Of a stretch of 58,137 bases of DNA, positions 49,487 to 57,118 are shown piece by piece. Both the position numbers and the translations under genes were made by a program. The stretch lies in assembly GCA_046734795.1 (NCBI GenBank), contig JBKPRX010000013.1, positions 1 to 58,137 on the forward strand, given 5' to 3'. The DNA comes from JBKPRX01 sp046734795. Its GTDB lineage: Bacteria > Actinomycetota > Thermoleophilia > Gaiellales > Gaiellaceae. Numbering within the stretch: the first letter of the stretch is position 1; each line of letters opens with the position of its first letter. The notes under the pieces were generated by a model, which saw only the letters and a list, made by a program, of their open reading frames with translations, ran no database searches and had not been told where the DNA came from.

Positions 49487-50067
49487 GCACGCAGGACGTC
49501 AGCCGCGAACGCGCCGACGCCGAGCCGTCGGGACCCGAGTGGGCTGCCGTGCTCGAGCGGCACGCGCCGGTCCAGGCGACCGCGCGGCGCCTCGCCGGGC
49601 AGCTCGCCGCGTGCGAGGCTTCTGGGCTCGCGTTTTGCCGCCTGCTGGAGCGATGGGGCCGCGGGGATGCCCGTCCGGCCACCGCCGGCGGCCGAGAAGC
49701 GGCTCTCCGCCGGGCAGCCGAGCGCGCGGAAGCGGCCGTCGCAGGACTTGAGGCGCCGCTCGAGCGCTACCTCGTCGAGCTCGGCCATCCACACGCCGAG
49801 AGCCGGTCGTGGTACGGGGAGCCCGGCGCCGCCGAGCTCGTCGACTGGGCGGCGGTCCTCGAACGCGCAGGCGTGCACGCCTCGGCTGTCCGCGTTGCGC
49901 AGGTCTATCTCGAGCTCGCCGTTCTCGTACGCGCGCTCGAGGGTCTCAGTGCAGCCGCCCGCATCGACGCCGTACCCGATGCAGCCGGTTTGTGGGCAGG
50001 TCTCTTCGATCTGCGAGAGAACCTCCTCGGCCGCGCCGTCGACGATCTGCGCGCGCTCGCAGCCTGA
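49483..50067 (+). CDS. Hypothetical alpha-helical protein
   Basis: 194 residues, GTG start overlapping the rnj stop. Almost entirely Ala/Glu/Arg/Leu-rich helices with coiled-coil tendency (REAALRRAAERAEAAVAGLEAPLERYLVEL). No membrane segment, signal or catalytic motif is visible. It is coupled to rnj and ends just before a small terminator hairpin. Not recognised. Confidence 0.7.
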   Translation: MSTQDVSRERADAEPSGPEWAAVLERHAPVQATARRLAGQLAACEASGLAFCRLLERWGRGDARPATAGGREAALRRAAERAEAAVAGLEAPLERYLVELGHPHAESRSWYGEPGAAELVDWAAVLERAGVHASAVRVAQVYLELAVLVRALEGLSAAARIDAVPDAAGLWAGLFDLRENLLGRAVDDLRALAA

Positions 50068-50072
50068 CGAAT

Positions 50073-50091
50073 CCCTCGAACGAGGGCTTTT
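50073..50091 (+). terminator. Small intrinsic-type terminator
   Basis: CCCTC (50073-50077) pairs with GAGGG (50082-50086) around GAAC, followed by CTTTT. It is short but well placed at the end of the M16-dapB-dapA-rnj run. Confidence 0.5.
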
Positions 50092-50190
50092 AGGACACCG
50101 GAAGGGTGATGCCCGGGTGAGAGACCCTCACTACGTTGCGCCTGCGGCGGACTGCGACGTCGCGACAAGGCGACGAGGAGGAAGGGATTC

Positions 50191-51924
50191 ATGCGGCGGA
50201 TCCAGGGAGGCTCGGAAGTGCGCGATAGTGCACTTTGGGGAAATGGGAAGCGTGGCGGCCAGAGCGGGACGGCAAGGCGCAGGCTCGCCACGTCGGTGTC
50301 AGTTTGCGCGCTACTCGCCGGTATTCTCGCGGGCGCGGCGAGCGCGGGCGACGGCTCCGGCAAGGACAAGGTTCGTGCGCTCGTCCCCGAAACCCTGATC
50401 GCGCAGGCCACGGACAATCCGTCCCGGGTCTTCCACGTCATCGTTCAGGGCGATAAGGATCGCGGCAGCGACGACGTGGCAAACGACGTGCGCAGCGAGA
50501 ACGGCAAGTCCAAGCAGACATACATGTCGATCACGGGCGTTTCCGCGGATCTGACCGGTAAAGATCTGCTCAAACTCGCGCGCCATCCGCACATCGAGTC
50601 GATCACACCGGACGAGACGCTCTCTGCCGCCTCTTACCGCTCGACCGAGTTCTGGCGCGACAGCGGCGAGGCGGACGTCAAGTCGCTCCTGGGTTCGTAC
50701 TGGAACCCCGCGCCCGCGTCGCCGGCGATCGCGTTCGTCGACAGCGGCATCGACTCCGACAACACGTCGCTCTTCGGCTACCGAATCAAGGCGAACGTCT
50801 CGTTCTGCTCGACATGCGCAACGAGCGGTGCCGTGAACAACTTCGAGGGCCACGGGACGATGGTCGCGGGAGTCGCAGCGGGCGACGACGCGGGTGCGTT
50901 CAACGGCGGCGTTGCGCAGCAAGCGCCGATCGTGATGCTGCGCACGGCGAACGAGACGGGCCTCTCGCTCACGAGCGACGTCCTCACCGCAATCGACTGG
51001 ATCATGGCCAACCGGGTCAAGTACAACATCCGCGTTGCCAACTTCTCGATGTCGGGTGTCACCCAGACGAGCTACAAGAGCGATCCGCTCGATCGCGCCG
51101 TCGAGAATCTCTGGCTGAACGGGAACGTCGTCGTCGTCACTGCGGCCGGCAACTACGGCAACGGCTCGGCGACGGATATGTCATTCGCCCCGGGGAACGA
51201 CCCGTTCGTGATCACGGTAGGTGCGACCGACGTTCGCTCGTCGAGCAGCTACGGCGACAACACTGTCCCGTCTTGGTCGGCCTTCGGGCACACGATCGAC
51301 GGCTACCAGAAGCCGGAGATCTCCGCTCCCGGGCGCTACATGATGATGCCGACGGTGATGGGCACGACACTGACGAGCCTCTTTCCCGACCGGCTCTACT
51401 GTGCGATCTACTGGTGCTCGTTGCCGCTGTACGGGCAGTCGACGACCATGTGGATGTCCGGCACGTCCTTCTCTGCCGCTGCCGTCTCTGGCACTGTCGC
51501 GCAGATCCTCGCGCGGCACCCGGGCTGGACGCCCGACCAGGTGAAGGGCGCCCTCATGCTCACTGCAAGGCCGCTGGCGGCCGGCGTAGCAGCCGGCGTC
51601 GGCCAGGTGGACGGTGCGGCGGCGGCTGCGGTTGCGTCCGCACCGAACCCGAACGAGAACCTGAACAAGTTCGTCGTCACCGACTCGACCGGCAAGCGGG
51701 CCTTCGACTTCAACAAGTGGGCGAGCTACGTGAGCACGACCGCGAGCTGGTCGACCGCAAGCTGGTCGAATGCAAGCTGGTCGAGTGCAAGCTGGTCGGC
51801 TGCGAGCTGGTCGACTGCGAGCTGGGCGGACGCGAGCTGGGCGTCGGCCAGCTGGGCGGCGGGCACGACGAGCGATGCGAGCTGGGCAGCATCGCACGGG
51901 ACCGCTGCGAGCTGGGCCGAATAG
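50191..51924 (+). CDS. Secreted subtilisin-like (S8) serine protease with SALWG leader extension and ASW repeats
   Basis: 577 residues. Residues 1-30 form a polar extension containing SALWGNGKRGG (13-23), placed before the Arg-rich start of a signal peptide (about 29-52, ending in ASA). Then come an inhibitor-I9-like propeptide (about 78-145) and a peptidase S8 domain with Asp184 (FVDSGID), His221 (GHGTMVAG), the oxyanion Asn321 (AAGN) and Ser426 (MSGTSFSAA). The C-terminus is a run of ten ASW units. The catalytic set is complete. GAGGAGG eight bases before the ATG confirms that the extension is translated. The next ORF repeats the leader motif. Confidence 0.92.
   Translation: MRRIQGGSEVRDSALWGNGKRGGQSGTARRRLATSVSVCALLAGILAGAASAGDGSGKDKVRALVPETLIAQATDNPSRVFHVIVQGDKDRGSDDVANDVRSENGKSKQTYMSITGVSADLTGKDLLKLARHPHIESITPDETLSAASYRSTEFWRDSGEADVKSLLGSYWNPAPASPAIAFVDSGIDSDNTSLFGYRIKANVSFCSTCATSGAVNNFEGHGTMVAGVAAGDDAGAFNGGVAQQAPIVMLRTANETGLSLTSDVLTAIDWIMANRVKYNIRVANFSMSGVTQTSYKSDPLDRAVENLWLNGNVVVVTAAGNYGNGSATDMSFAPGNDPFVITVGATDVRSSSSYGDNTVPSWSAFGHTIDGYQKPEISAPGRYMMMPTVMGTTLTSLFPDRLYCAIYWCSLPLYGQSTTMWMSGTSFSAAAVSGTVAQILARHPGWTPDQVKGALMLTARPLAAGVAAGVGQVDGAAAAAVASAPNPNENLNKFVVTDSTGKRAFDFNKWASYVSTTASWSTASWSNASWSSASWSAASWSTASWADASWASASWAAGTTSDASWAASHGTAASWAE
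51742..51918 (+). repeat. ASW pentapeptide repeats in the S8 protease C-terminus
   Basis: Ten A-S-W units. The first eight are exactly 15 bp apart (51742 to 51847), with the variable pair ST, SN, SS, SA, AD or AS between them; the last two are spaced more widely. Codons for A and S vary while Trp stays TGG, suggesting selection at protein level. Confidence 0.9.
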
Positions 51925-51943
51925 GACACGAGGGAACGGATCG

Positions 51944-52045
51944 ATGCGGCAGATCCAAGTCGGACCGATCGAGGCGCGCGGTAGCGCCCTCTGGGGAAAC
52001 GGCGGGCGCGGCGGCGACAAGAGCCGCCGCGCACGCTCGCTCTAG
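51944..52045 (+). CDS. 33-residue ORF sharing the SALWG leader with the S8 protease
   Basis: The ORF begins MRQIQVGPIEARGSALWGNG and ends with a Gly/Arg/Ser-rich tail. The protease begins MRRIQGGSEVRDSALWGNG, so both share MR.IQ.G and SALWGNGxRGG at the same distance from the start. DNA similarity is also clear (ATGCGGC.GATCCA at both starts). It lies 19 bp after the protease stop with GAGGG ahead of the ATG. No signal peptide follows the motif here. It may be a small peptide, a partner or substrate of the protease, or the relic of a duplicated protease start. Confidence 0.6.
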   Translation: MRQIQVGPIEARGSALWGNGGRGGDKSRRARSL

Positions 52046-52062
52046 CCGCTGACGTTGCGCGT

Positions 52063-52068
52063 TAGGGT
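52063..52068 (+). promoter_or_regulatory. Possible -10 for ribokinase
   Basis: TAGGGT lies 8 nt before the GTG at 52077, which has no Shine-Dalgarno. The distance is slightly longer than at the other leaderless sites. Confidence 0.35.
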
Positions 52069-52076
52069 GCGGCCGC

Positions 52077-52892
52077 GTGGTGCGGCTCACCGTCGTCGGC
52101 TCGGTCAACCTCGACCTCGTCGCGCGCTCGGAGCGTCTGCCGAGACCGGGCGAGACGATCGGCGGCGCGACGTTTGCTCGCGTTCCCGGTGGCAAGGGCG
52201 CAAACCAGGCCGTCGCCGCGGCTCGGCTCGGCGCCGAGGTGACGTTCGTCTGCTGCGTCGGCTCTGACGATCACGCCGAGGAGGCGCTCGTCGAACTGCG
52301 CGACGCGGGCGTCGGGCTCGCGCTCCAGCGCTCGGCGCGCCCGACCGGGGTTGCCCTCATCAACGTTGACGCGGCCGGCGAGAACACGATTGTCGTTGCG
52401 CCGGGCGCGAACGCCGACCTCGAGCCGCCGGACTCGCGCGTCGAGGACGCGGTCCTCGCGCAACTCGAGATCCCGATCGATGTCGTCGAGCGGGTTGCCG
52501 CGAACACAGAAGGCCTCTTCTTCCTGAACGCCGCGCCAGCGACGAGCGGGCGCATCCCGGATGCAGACGTCACGATCGCAAACCGCCACGAGCTCGCGGC
52601 GCTCGGTGAGCGACGAGGCGTCGTCGTCGTCACGGAAGGCGCGGCGGGTGCGGCGCTGCTCGAGGACGGCGTCGAAGTCGCACGGGCCCAGCCGCCGGAG
52701 ATCGCGGCCGTCGACGGCACCGCGGCGGGCGACGCGTTCACCGCGTGCTTCGTCGTGTCGCTCCTCGAAGGTCGCGACCACCGCGACGCCCTTGCGCGCG
52801 CGTGCGCCGCCGGCGCGCTCGCCGCCTCTCGCTTCGGCGCGCAGCCGTCGCTTCCGACCGCCGCCGAGCTCGACGAGATCCTGGCGCGATGA
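52077..52892 (+). CDS. rbsK: Ribokinase (PfkB family)
   Basis: 271 residues. The N-terminal VVGSVNLDLVARSERLPRPGETI and the GGKGANQAVAAARLG signature are those of ribokinase. The ATP/anion-hole motif appears as DGTAAGDAF near residue 220 (usually DTTGAGDTF), with the catalytic Asp present. It phosphorylates ribose to ribose-5-phosphate, which fits with the coupled nucleoside hydrolase that releases ribose. It is about 30 residues shorter than typical, with losses in the middle. The stop overlaps the next ATG (ATGA). Confidence 0.88.
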   Translation: MVRLTVVGSVNLDLVARSERLPRPGETIGGATFARVPGGKGANQAVAAARLGAEVTFVCCVGSDDHAEEALVELRDAGVGLALQRSARPTGVALINVDAAGENTIVVAPGANADLEPPDSRVEDAVLAQLEIPIDVVERVAANTEGLFFLNAAPATSGRIPDADVTIANRHELAALGERRGVVVVTEGAAGAALLEDGVEVARAQPPEIAAVDGTAAGDAFTACFVVSLLEGRDHRDALARACAAGALAASRFGAQPSLPTAAELDEILAR

Positions 52893-53791
52893 CGACGCCG
52901 ATCCTCCTCGATTGTGATCCCGGCCACGACGACGCGATCGCGATCCTGCTCGCGCTCGCGAGCCCGGAGCTCGAGGTGCGCGGCATCACGACCGTTGCGG
53001 GAAACCAGACGATTGAGCGAACGACGCGGAATGCGCTCGTCGTCCTCACGCTCGCGGGACGGACGGACATTCGCGTCGCGCGCGGCGCGTCGGAGCCGCT
53101 CGCGCGCGAGCTTCGAACCGCTCCGAACGTCCACGGCGAGACGGGTCTCGACGGGCCCAGCGACCTGCCGGAGCCGAGCGACGCGGTTTCTCTGGACGAA
53201 GACGCCGCGCAGTTCATCGCCGACCAGCTCGAGCCGGGCGTCGTGCTCGTTCCGACCGGTCCTCTCACGAACGTCGCGAACGCGCTCGACCGCGGAGCCC
53301 GGCCCGAACGCATCGTCTGGATGGGCGGGGCGGCGGGCGAAGGCAACGTCACAAAAGCGGCGGAGTTCAACGCGTTCGTCGACCCGGACGCCGCGGCGCG
53401 CGTCTTCGCGGCGGGCGGCGACCTGACGATGGTCGGCCTCGACGTCACGCATCGGGCGCTCGCCCATGAGCACCATCGCGAGCGGCTGCGCGCGAGCGGG
53501 CGCATCGGCCGCTTCGTGGCCGAGCTGCTCGACTTCTACGGTCGTTTCCACAAAGAGCGCTACGGCTGGGACGGCTCGCCGATCCACGATGCGCTTGCGG
53601 TCGCGGTCGCGATCGAGCCGACGCTCGTCCGCACGCAGCACGTTCACGTGCGGATCCACACGGACGACGCGAACCGCGGGCGCACGGAGATCATCGAAGG
53701 CGAGCCGCCGAACGCGCAGGTCGCCCTCGACGTCGACGCAGACCGCTTCCTCGAGCTCCTCTGCAGTCGCATCGAGTCGCTCGACGCCTGA
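52889..53791 (+). CDS. Nucleoside hydrolase (inosine/uridine-preferring type)
   Basis: 300 residues. The Ca-binding signature D-C-D-P-G-H-D-D-A lies at residues 8-16, VTTVAGN-like sequence follows, and VPTGPLTNVANAL, WMGGAAGEGN and the late SPIHDALAVA (Asp ligand and catalytic His) complete the family pattern. It cleaves ribonucleosides to base and ribose. With ribokinase in the same operon this makes a nucleoside-salvage pair. Confidence 0.93.
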   Translation: MTTPILLDCDPGHDDAIAILLALASPELEVRGITTVAGNQTIERTTRNALVVLTLAGRTDIRVARGASEPLARELRTAPNVHGETGLDGPSDLPEPSDAVSLDEDAAQFIADQLEPGVVLVPTGPLTNVANALDRGARPERIVWMGGAAGEGNVTKAAEFNAFVDPDAAARVFAAGGDLTMVGLDVTHRALAHEHHRERLRASGRIGRFVAELLDFYGRFHKERYGWDGSPIHDALAVAVAIEPTLVRTQHVHVRIHTDDANRGRTEIIEGEPPNAQVALDVDADRFLELLCSRIESLDA

Positions 53792-53827
53792 CGCAGGAAG
53801 TTCTCGCGCCGAGCAGAACACCGTGGC

Positions 53828-56023
53828 ATGCCGCGCCGGAAGAGGCGGTCTTTCTCGCTGCGCCCGCGGCGGGCGGCGCGTGGGCGGACGAAGGCGACGC
53901 AGGCCGGGTCGCACCACGAGCTCCTTGGCCTCGGCCTGGTCGCGCTCGGGCTCTTTCTCGTCGCCGTCATGTACTTCGGCTGGAACGGCGGCTACGTCGG
54001 CGCAGCGCTCGCTCGCGGGCTCGAGGCGCTCGTCGGCGCCGCGGCGTACGGGCTGCCGATTGCGCTTCTCGTTGTCGGTGCGCTCGCGGTTGGTCGCAGC
54101 GAACTCGTGAACGTGAAGCCGTTCCGCACCGGCCTCGTCATCCTTGCGGTCGGCATCACCGTCGCGCTCGGGAGTGACCACGGCGGCTACTTGGGCCAGG
54201 CCCTCGGCGGCGGTGTCGGCCTGGCTGTCGGCGCGACGGGTTCGACAATCCTCGGCGTGTTTCTCCTCGTCGTCGCCGCAGTTCTCCTCTCGGGCGCGTC
54301 GGTCGGCGCTCTCGTGCGTGCGTCACACCATGCGGTAGCGCAGGGTGCGCGACGCGCGCGGCCGCGCCAGCGCGAGACCGCGCTCGCTCACGCCGCAGTC
54401 GAGCCACCACCCCCGCGGCGAACCGCACCGCCGATCGACGCCGAGGAGCGGTTCCCGGACGTCGTCGGCGATCCCTCGCCGATCGATCCGCCGTCGCTCC
54501 TCACGTGGCCTGGCGAGGCGAGCCAGGAGTCGCTCGTGAGCGACGACGACCAGCCGTCGCAGGAGACGCTCTTCCTGGCCGAGCAAGCACCGGCGCCGGA
54601 GTACACGCTTCCGGATGCGGCCGTTCTCCGGCGCTCACAACCCGCCGTCGGCGGCTCGAAGGAGGCAGCCGCACACGTCGCCGACCTGCTCGTCGAGACG
54701 CTCGCGCACTTCGGCGTCGATGCGAACGTCGTGGGACAGATCTCGGGCCCGCGCGTAACGCGCTACGAGCTCCAGCTCGCGCCGGGAACGAAGGTCGCGA
54801 AGGTCGCCGCGCTCAAGGACGACCTTTCGTATGCGCTCGCGACGACCGAGATCCGGATCCTTGCGCCGATCCCGGGAAAGCAGGCGGTTGGCGTCGAGCT
54901 GCCCAACCTGAGCCCGAACATCGTCACGCTCGGCGACATCTTCGCCGAGCTGCCGGCAACCGCCAGCCCGGTGTCGGTGTGGCTCGGCAAGGACATCGGC
55001 GGCTCGCCGGTGTGGGCGGATCTCGCGCGGATGCCGCACGTACTGATCGCCGGCACGACGGGCTCGGGCAAGTCCGGTTGCATCAACACGATCCTCACGT
55101 CGATCCTCTTGCGGGCGACTCCGGACGAGGTGCGGATGATCCTCGTCGATCCGAAGCGCGTCGAGCTCAGCCACTACGAGTCGATTCCGCATCTCCTGAC
55201 GCCCGTCGTGTCGAGCCCCAAGGAAGCGAGCGCCGTGCTCGCCAACTGCTGCGCGGAGATGGAGCGGCGCTACGAGCAGCTCGCATCCTTGCGCGCACGA
55301 AACCTCCCGGAGGCGAACCGCGCGCTTCGCCGCAAGGGCGAGAAGCAGCTTCCGTATCTCATGGTCGTGATCGACGAGCTCGCCGACCTGATGATGGTCT
55401 CGCCGCAAGCGGTCGAGGACGCCGTCATCCGTCTCGCGCAGAAGAGCCGCGCCGTCGGCATCCACCTCGTGCTCGCGACGCAGCGGCCGTCCGTCGACGT
55501 GATCACGGGGATGATCAAGGCGAACGTGCCGAGCCGGATCGCGTTCGCGGTGTCGAGCCAGACGGACTCGCGCGTGATTCTCGACGCGAACGGCGCGGAG
55601 AGTCTCCTCGGCCAGGGCGACATGCTCTTCAAGCCCCTCGGCTCGTCGCGACTGCAAAGGCTTCAAGGCGCGTACGTGAGCGAAGAGGAAATCGCGCTCG
55701 TCGTCGAGCAGACGCGCCAACGCGAGCCGGAGCTCGACGAGGGGTACCTCGAGCTGCCGCAGGTCTTCGCCGACGGCGTCGACGGGGACGATCTGCACGG
55801 CGACTTCGACCCCGACGACGATCCGTTGCTCGACAAGGCGATCGAGATCGTCGTCCAGACGCAGACCGCGTCCGTCTCGCTTTTGCAGCGCCGCCTGCGC
55901 GTCGGCTACACGCGTGCCGGACGGCTGATCGACATGCTCGAGCGGCGCGGCGTGATCAGCGGCTACGAAGGCTCGAAGCCGAGGCGCGTGCTGATCGAGG
56001 ACGCCTCGGTCATCGTGCGCTAG
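53828..56023 (+). CDS. ftsK: DNA translocase FtsK/SpoIIIE
   Basis: 731 residues. A basic N-terminus is followed by about four transmembrane helices (about 30-165) and a Pro/Glu-rich linker. The motor has FtsK-alpha, then Walker A AGTTGSGKSG (about 414-423), Walker B VVIDELADLMM and LVLATQRPSVDVITG. A C-terminal winged-helix gamma domain (SVSLLQRRLRVGYTRAGRLIDMLERRG) recognises polar KOPS-like sites. It moves chromosome ends through the closing septum. The linker is short compared with E. coli. Confidence 0.95.
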   Translation: MPRRKRRSFSLRPRRAARGRTKATQAGSHHELLGLGLVALGLFLVAVMYFGWNGGYVGAALARGLEALVGAAAYGLPIALLVVGALAVGRSELVNVKPFRTGLVILAVGITVALGSDHGGYLGQALGGGVGLAVGATGSTILGVFLLVVAAVLLSGASVGALVRASHHAVAQGARRARPRQRETALAHAAVEPPPPRRTAPPIDAEERFPDVVGDPSPIDPPSLLTWPGEASQESLVSDDDQPSQETLFLAEQAPAPEYTLPDAAVLRRSQPAVGGSKEAAAHVADLLVETLAHFGVDANVVGQISGPRVTRYELQLAPGTKVAKVAALKDDLSYALATTEIRILAPIPGKQAVGVELPNLSPNIVTLGDIFAELPATASPVSVWLGKDIGGSPVWADLARMPHVLIAGTTGSGKSGCINTILTSILLRATPDEVRMILVDPKRVELSHYESIPHLLTPVVSSPKEASAVLANCCAEMERRYEQLASLRARNLPEANRALRRKGEKQLPYLMVVIDELADLMMVSPQAVEDAVIRLAQKSRAVGIHLVLATQRPSVDVITGMIKANVPSRIAFAVSSQTDSRVILDANGAESLLGQGDMLFKPLGSSRLQRLQGAYVSEEEIALVVEQTRQREPELDEGYLELPQVFADGVDGDDLHGDFDPDDDPLLDKAIEIVVQTQTASVSLLQRRLRVGYTRAGRLIDMLERRGVISGYEGSKPRRVLIEDASVIVR

Positions 56024-56051
56024 ACCCCCTCGTGACGGCGGAGCGCCGCGC

Positions 56052-56057
56052 TAGCAT
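56052..56057 (+). promoter_or_regulatory. -10 element for a leaderless small membrane protein gene
   Basis: TAGCAT lies exactly 6 nt before the GTG at 56064, with no Shine-Dalgarno. Confidence 0.5.
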
Positions 56058-56063
56058 CGCGGC

Positions 56064-56393
56064 GTGCGCCGGACGAACCACCGCGCGTCGTTCGCAGTCC
56101 TGATCGGGCTCGCCGGCGTTCTCGTCATCCCCGGCGCGATCGCCGCGGCGAAGCAGCTCCGGTCGATCCAGCTCGTCGACGCCTCGTGGGCGGTGCCGGT
56201 CGCAGCGCTCTTCGGACTCCTGGCCGTGGGCCTCTCGAATCTCGCGAAAGCCCGCATCCAGTGGACGCTCGGCCGGGCCGGGGGGGAGGGCCGTGCCCGG
56301 GCCGCTCGAGCCCTCGGGTTCCTGGCGGTCTGCATTGCCGTGACGGCAGCGATCTCCGTCGGCTTCTACGAGCTGCTCCTGCGGCTCGAGTAG
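56064..56393 (+). CDS. Small three-helix membrane protein of unknown function
   Basis: 109 residues, GTG start. Three hydrophobic segments can be seen: about 9-29 (ASFAVLIGLAGVLVIPGAIA), about 41-60 (WAVPVAALFGLLAVGLSNLA) and about 83-104 (ALGFLAVCIAVTAAISVGFYEL), with basic loops between. No known family is recognised. It stands between ftsK and the RodZ-like gene with its own leaderless-type -10, so it may be linked to the cell envelope or division. Confidence 0.7.
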   Translation: MRRTNHRASFAVLIGLAGVLVIPGAIAAAKQLRSIQLVDASWAVPVAALFGLLAVGLSNLAKARIQWTLGRAGGEGRARAARALGFLAVCIAVTAAISVGFYELLLRLE

Positions 56394-56416
56394 TCGAAAT
56401 GCCGCCGAGACCGGGC

Positions 56417-56422
56417 TAGGAT
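56417..56422 (+). promoter_or_regulatory. -10 element for leaderless rodZ-like gene
   Basis: TAGGAT lies exactly 6 nt before the GTG at 56429. It has the same sequence as the site before dapA. Confidence 0.5.
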
Positions 56423-56428
56423 GCGCCG

Positions 56429-57118
56429 GTGTTCGAGATCGGCAACAGCCTGCGCGAGGCGCGTGTGCGTCAGGGACTCGACTTTCCGGCGATCGAGCAG
56501 GCCACGAAGATCCGCGGCAAGTACCTTCGGGCCCTCGAGGACGAGCAGTTCGCCGTGCTGCCGGGTGACACGTACGTCAAGGGGTTCCTGCGCTCCTACT
56601 CGGACTACCTCGGCCTCGACGGGCAGCTCTACGTCGACGAGTTCAACTCGCGCTACGTCGTCGAATCCGAAGAGGCGATCCGGCCGCAGCGCATCCCGTA
56701 CCGGCCGACGAGACACGACCGGCGGCTCGAGTCGCGCGTGCTCGTGCTCGCGCTCCTCGGGATTGCGGTCGTGACGGCGCTCGTGATCGCGGCCTGGCGG
56801 TACGGCGGTGCGGAGCAACAGACATCGTTCGGTGCACAACCGGTCGTCGCGAAGCCTTCCGTCCGTTTGCGGCTGACCGGTGTGCGCGCGGCAACGATGG
56901 TCGAGATCCGGAACGGAACCGAACGTGGCGAGCCCGTCTTCGCCGGAACGATCCAGCGTGGTGAGACGATCGAGCGCACGGGTCGACGCTTGTGGTTGCG
57001 GATCCGCGTCCCGCGTGCTTTGCGCATGACGATGAACGGCAAGACGCTGTCGTTGCCACAGCGCGGCCCGTTCAGCGCGATCGTGACGAAGCGCGGCCTG
57101 AGGCCGGCCGAGCGCTAG
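56429..57118 (+). CDS. RodZ-like protein (HTH_25, one TM helix, periplasmic domain)
   Basis: 229 residues. An N-terminal helix-turn-helix of the HTH_25 type (GNSLREARVRQGLDFPAIEQ, then YLRALEDEQFAVLPGDTYVKGF, about 5-52) lies on the cytoplasmic side. A single transmembrane helix (about 103-125) follows, and a C-terminal beta-rich domain like DUF4115 (about 140-225). RodZ links MreB to the envelope; in non-rod or MreB-free actinobacteria the role is unclear. GTG start. The stop TAG is followed at once by the cinA GTG. Confidence 0.87.
   Translation: MFEIGNSLREARVRQGLDFPAIEQATKIRGKYLRALEDEQFAVLPGDTYVKGFLRSYSDYLGLDGQLYVDEFNSRYVVESEEAIRPQRIPYRPTRHDRRLESRVLVLALLGIAVVTALVIAAWRYGGAEQQTSFGAQPVVAKPSVRLRLTGVRAATMVEIRNGTERGEPVFAGTIQRGETIERTGRRLWLRIRVPRALRMTMNGKTLSLPQRGPFSAIVTKRGLRPAER

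Noticed and set aside
50092..50190. Possible riboswitch upstream of the S8 protease
   Set aside because: I compared the stretch by eye with TPP, glycine, c-di-AMP, cobalamin and fluoride motifs and saw no match. It has local GC hairpins only. A covariance-model search would settle it.
51742..51918. CRISPR-like short regular repeats
   Set aside because: The 15-bp spacing is in frame with the protease and encodes ASW units. There are no unique spacers and no cas genes.
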